Part shown: one piece after another, positions 59,100 to 64,000 of the stretch
How positions within the stretch are numbered: position 1 is the first letter of the stretch
Layout of the letters: the number at the start of each line of letters is the position of its first letter
Origin: Dreissena polymorpha
Taxonomy: Eukaryota; Mollusca; Bivalvia; Myida; Dreissenidae
Assembly (NCBI RefSeq): GCF_020536995.1
Contig: NC_068356.1
Coordinates: forward strand, 89,355,941 to 89,419,940
Length of the DNA stretch: 64,000 bases
Reading direction: 5' to 3'
The notes under the pieces: generated by a model
Database searches by the model: none
The model's input: only the letters and a program-made list of their open reading frames with translations
Told to the model about the DNA's origin: nothing
Made by a program: the position numbers and the translations under genes

Positions 59100-60539
59100 A
59101 AACCAATTGAATTACCTATTAATGTAAATGTGATATTTGTTTGTAGATTGCACTTTTACGATTTCGAAAAGTGTCTGGCCTACGGGTGGGGTATTTTTAT
59201 TCAAATTACATTGGACGTTACAAAGTTCAGCAAAGGTAAAACGCTAGGTTAAACAGCTACGCCATTTTTTTTATCCAAATGACGTGTATTTACTTTGATT
59301 CTTATTTGCAATAAATTGTCACAATCTCCAGGCAGAGTTGTCGTTCCATGCTTTTACATACCATCTATGCCATCACAAGAAAACCCTACAAGATTTGATA
59401 GGATGTTTTGTTATTTTGTATAAGATTTCTATTTTGAAAAGTTGTATAATTTTCATGTGTTTTTTTAATAGTGTAGTTTAGGTTCATAATAAAAAATGAA
59501 TTACCTAAATTAAAAAAATATAATAAATAAAAACGGTATCATTATTATACCACGTGGCTTGACGATCATCACGGGTTGCTTATGAAGGCAGGGATTTGAT
59601 CCAGCTGTGCTGGTTCCAGTCATATCTCTGCGCGGAGGTTGATATTGTCAATGGATATATTGAGGTCTCTGTGGAAAGGGAGATAAATATGCTCGAGTTA
59701 GATTCAATATATTTTAAGAGTAACACCTCTTGACAGTTTGGGCGGTATAAATTGTATTTTCTTGACGACGTACGTTGCAGCGTTGTTATGAGCATATATA
59801 TGTGTCTGTTTTTCGTTCCGCAGCTATATATTATGTAATTTTCTTCTCTTTATTCCCCATTTGGATAACTTAAAATAGATGCATGTGTATGGTATATAAC
59901 AAGTATTTCGCAACAGCATTTATTCTTAAACATATGAAAATATACTCAAACTCGACTGAAAACTTTTCACACACAATACTGCAAAACAATTAAGGTCGAA
60001 CCACAAACAAACATGTATATGACCAAACTAAAAAGTTTCTTCAAATGTTCATGTATTCATCATGGCTGAAAACTCACTATCCTTTTAAATATACCCATCT
60101 GCTTACAAGAGATGCTTAGAAAAAAGAAATGTGACTCGTACTGTTCAAATCTCTTAACTGTGATTTAGATTAAAACAATAATGCAAATCTTACAAAAACT
60201 ATCTAAAATTCGGGCGTTATTGTTATAATTAATGTGTTCGGATACATCAGCTCTGCGATAAACAAACACACGGTTTGCCCTTGAAAGATTCCTGTACATT
60301 TCTTCGGCTATATCTACCGTTATAAAAAAAGAAATGTTATTTCTTAATGTGTTATCTTCGTGAAATAAAGTTATGATTATTATTATATGACCTCTTTTGA
60401 ATGGAGTCCGTAATAATGATCCGTATTGTCGGGTTCATAAAAATTAATCATGGCAAGGCTAATGCCCTTTATGCATTTCGCAACCAGTCCTAGACGGTGT
60501 TCAATCGCGTGTAGAAGTCGACGCTGTTTTGTTGTTGTT

Positions 60540-61400
60540 CAGAGTTTATTTACAGGTCCATTCGAGCCCCTTCACGGAGTTATTAGGGATGGCCCTGCCC
60601 CTGTGACCTTTCAGGGGAAAAAGATTGAATTAGAGCCAAAGTAGGTCAAATTTACCCCGGCTTCCCGGGTATTCGCCAAAGAAATAATTTTAGATCCAAA
60701 TAGACCAGTGCACGGTGGCCAATGAGACCTTAATGTGCACTGGTAGATAGACAATCTCAAAAGACAAATTCATGTCTGAACGCAGCACCGCTGCAGCACA
60801 CAGCTCCGCCTTTATGGCCCACTTGTTGTCATCAGCCGTCGTCTTCATCCTCGAGACGGGTCCCCAGCGCGTTGAGCGCACTAGGTCCCGCCGCCCCGGG
60901 GTCCCTCTTTAAAGCCACCCCCTCGAAGATCCAGGCATGCTTCAATACCTCCCCAGGAAAGAAGCCTGTTCTGGTCCGCCCCGTATTTCCCCCACACTGG
61001 TGGTCTCGCTGTCCCACTATCCCCGTCCCTGTACAGACGGGACCTCTGGCAGGTCCGGGTCAGCGAGCTCTCGACGATAAACAGCGGATGACAAGTCAGC
61101 TGCATCTTGGAGAAGACAGCATTCCCAGCAGTGTGGAAGACGTCCGGCTCGAGGGTGACGGACTCAGCTGGATTAGCAGAGCCACCGCAGAAGTTCCCCT
61201 CAGGTGAGAAAATCTTCTGCGGACGACTCTCGCCTCGTTCGCGACGCGCACGCTCCAGCTGCTGACCGAGAAGTCGCCGCTTTCGTTGAATTTTCTATAG
61301 ATATACGGCCTCGGAGTCCTCGGATCTCCGCTTCGCTACCCGGCAAATAGAAGACGGCGCTGTTCAATTCTAACCTTTGAACAATGACCAATAGTGGGTC
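60540..61400 (-). other. GC-rich island of unknown identity
   Basis: Base composition changes abruptly from AT-rich to GC-rich at about 60560 and back at about 61400. Read on the minus strand, coding-like text appears in several frames (MQLTCHPLFIVESS, DDNKWAIKAELCAAAVLRSD), and AATAAA occurs at the lower end (near 60546). No single long frame covers it. Possibilities are a decayed processed copy of a transcript from elsewhere, a CpG-island first exon, or a captured repeat. I recognise no domain with confidence. Confidence 0.35.
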
Positions 61401-63775
61401 TACACCGTATCATCAAATTGGGTCAGTCGTGGCCATGTTAGATGACCTCCCTGTGAGCGGATCGAACACTCTCTTTCCTTAAGGTTCATGGGGGGGGGGA
61501 TAAAATTCATTAAAACTTCGCTTTGGTTTTTCTTCATTCAATGCGGTACAATACGATACCATGGTAAACTATATATCATTTTAAAGCTTAAGACGGATAG
61601 AATAATATCAACACATTTTTGACATTCAATATTTGTGTGCTTTATTCATATTTTGGTTTAAAACCAATACATTTTTACACTAATTTACAAAATCTCAATC
61701 TAAAGTTAGGAAGGATATGCACTACCTTAAGTCGAATAAATACAAAGCTATATACATATACAAGGTCAAGTTAGCAACATTTCACAGAAAATTATTGTCA
61801 TAAAACAACAAATGAGTTTTTATTAAACTGCCTTTTTTGGATAAATTTCCTAAACAAAGTTCTAAAAATAACTAAAACGTAACTACTTTTTAAAAATCCA
61901 GGTATGGTGGATAATAAGAGTCACAATTCTATTTCAAAGGCTTAACAATTTTGTTATTTACCTCTCAACCAAATTGCAAATTTTAAACCATCTTAAATTG
62001 AAATAGATTGCAGACGACATATAAAATTGTAAAGGAATATAAAGAAATCGGCCAACCGATTGATTTTATATTTCGATTCCTTCTACTCATTTTGAAAGCG
62101 TGGCCATCGCTGTGCTCCGTGGAAAAACGTGCAAAACAAATCGGTCAAACCACGTGCAGTGGTGAGAAAACCGGGTATGTGTATACACATACCTGAGAAA
62201 ACACATACTTATTTTGACAGCTGGGTGGCAACTAGTAAAACAACTATTAACGTTAATCAGCAAGAGATCGCACTAAATAACAGAAATGACCACGTAGAGA
62301 TATCATCACTTACCCTATTTCAAATATTTTCCAGCTGAAAATTGTCCCCCACACGTCTTTTTTAGTTTATGTGTATTGTTTTTCTGGAGCCGAAGTGCAT
62401 CTCACAGAATATCCATCCAACTTCCGTTGTTTTCACTTTCGTTATTAAAAACTCCGTTTAAAAGAATTATTTCAACTTTTAGATTGATAAAGTGATCTAT
62501 TATTAAATTTTATCAATAGAATAGTATACCGTTATGAATTGAACGGAGTTACGTATCGATCTTTCTGTCAGTCTGTAAGCGTACTATTTTATGCGCAATT
62601 ATAAAATACATGTGATTCGACAACAATTGTAAACATTGGTGAAATGCTTCTTATATATTTATTCTTTTGAGTGTTTATGAGGTCTGATCGTGCAGTTTGC
62701 AAACATCAACGGAAAGATTACAATCCAATGCATTTGTCAACCGTTTGGAATGTCAATTAGGCGATGAGTGAGTTTTTAGCATGTTTCTTTCTATTTTATT
62801 AATTTAAAATTGGCTGCCCCCATGGTGATGAAATGACATGTGTTCGAGTTTCGATATTTCTAGATATGTAAACTTTTTTTACTATTTAAGCGTAACTTGC
62901 CCTCGTCAATGTCGATATTATTCACTAGTTATATAATTTTCCGCCGAAAAACGTGGAAAAAACATGATTCAGATTTTTTTTAATAATGCATATTTTAGTG
63001 TTAAAATCGCTTTGTATTTTGATTGATTTTGTGGATGGTATGATACGTTGATGTACAAAATTGGTAGCAGTTTGAAGGAAAAACATCATTTAAAGCAAAT
63101 ATGTATACATTTTCAATGTAGCACTCTTCATTTAGTCAAATTTGAGTTCAATGCTAGGGGTCCCACATTTTCAAAATGAAGCCTCTACACGAACCTTAAT
63201 ACCGTGCGTTTCCGCGAACAGAACTTTAAACACAACCTTAACCGTTTTGATGTTTATTTTAATAGTTCGCGTATTGTAAGACTCATTAGTAGATACTCGG
63301 AGATACTCGGAGAAATTCAAACATCGAAAGACATAACCAAACTTCATAGGGTTGTTCCAAACTGTAAATCATTTTCAGAACGCGACTCTGTTAATGCCAT
63401 TTAATGTTAGACAAGAATAATGTGAAACCTTAATATTGATGCATGGGAGTTTTAATTTGTGGTGTATCTTCAAATCATCTTTAGCTAAACTCCATTCCGA
63501 TATTGACGTATACAGTTAAGCTAGCCCAGCTTTTACGAATTCGCAGAGTATGGCGTTAGTTAAGTTATTTAACATTTAACATGTATGATAGTAAAAACTA
63601 CTTACACTTTCAGCACTCCCCGTATATGCTTTGTATGTATTTATAGTATACATTTCATGTTATTCTTAAAATGTAAATAGTTGTTCAGATCCATGTATTG
63701 ATGCGGATACATACATTTTCCGCAAAGATAGGTTTTTAAAATGGGCATGACATATGATCTCTCATATGATCTTAC
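61401..63775. other. No feature recognised
   Basis: About 2.4 kb AT-rich. A G9 run lies at 61491-61499. Frames up to 69 codons have no motif or splice support. Confidence 0.4.
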
Positions 63776-63899
63776 CGGTGGTTATCGAGTAATGGGACGG
63801 GAACGTCTTGGGGATTAAAGTGAGGTTGACGAAGTCCGCTCTGGTATCCGAGCGCTCAAGGGCGTCACAATTCGGAGATACAGCCCTTCCAATGTAATC
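63776..63899 (-). CDS. Probable internal exon of an unidentified gene running off the right edge
   Basis: On the minus strand, AG (ctgatag) precedes GATTACATTGGAAGG and the segment ends ACCACCG|gtaaga, a good donor. The frame is open across 41 codons: DYIGRAVSPNCDALERSD, then TRADFVNLTLIPKTFPSHY and SITT. In the same frame just upstream (63998-63933) lies DGYYACYLPIAFNDF, then TYCQWNK, separated by 33 bases that include two stop codons. That gap is shorter than usual introns, so either the upstream piece is not joined directly, or the copy is a pseudogene. The next exon would lie towards lower coordinates and was not identified. Product unknown; Cys and aromatic content suggest an extracellular protein. 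Confidence 0.4.
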
Positions 63900-64000
63900 C
63901 TATCAGAACCCAGCCATCGACACGATAAATACCTTGTTCCATTGACAGTAAGTGAAGTCGTTGAACGCAATAGGCAAATAACACGCGTAGTATCCGTCTA

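Noticed and set aside
1-64000. LTR retroelements, Polintons or other virus-like elements
   Set aside because: No paired long terminal repeats, reverse transcriptase, integrase or capsid-type coding was seen.

Overview
The window is eukaryotic, from a bivalve mollusc. Genes are spliced with GT-AG introns, intergenic DNA is AT-rich, and dispersed short repeats are very dense. The commonest one is a near-palindromic element with the core GCCTGTGCAGTCCGCACAGG. From memory it is abundant in Dreissena (zebra and quagga mussels), so I suggest Dreissena; this could not be checked here. No LTR retroelement, provirus or other virus-like element was recognised.

Six spliced genes can be built exon by exon with matching phases. 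(1) MED9, a Mediator subunit, minus strand, 212-5784: two exons around a 5.3 kb intron full of repeats. (2) An L-xylulose/dicarbonyl reductase (DCXR-type short-chain dehydrogenase), minus strand, 10011-14307: seven exons, 245 aa, complete. (3) An ankyrin-repeat protein with a large unassigned N-terminal half, plus strand, 21332-27348: three coding exons, 585 aa. (4-6) Three paralogous small secreted proteins here called A (minus, 35058-37196), B (plus, 40900-43772) and C (minus, 48378-50512). Each has a signal-peptide exon, a variable middle exon and an exon with a conserved cysteine module, and both introns are phase 0 in all three. I do not recognise this family from named proteins; it is the most interesting content. 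One probable exon of a further gene lies at the right edge (63776-63899, minus).

The rest is mostly repeats: TTAA-flanked MITE families (one with a tRNA-like core), long-TIR palindromic MITEs, a TA-flanked element with perfect 25-bp TIRs, a hAT-like element, Helitron-like elements with internal tandem units, a 550-bp GAT microsatellite just upstream of gene B, and several minisatellites. The stretches 5.8-10 kb, 14.3-21.3 kb, 27.4-35 kb and 51.9-63.7 kb show no gene I can support.

The genes do not form a pathway. MED9 (transcription) and DCXR (carbonyl/sugar metabolism) are housekeeping, the ankyrin protein is probably intracellular, and the A/B/C cluster looks like local duplication of a secreted-protein gene.
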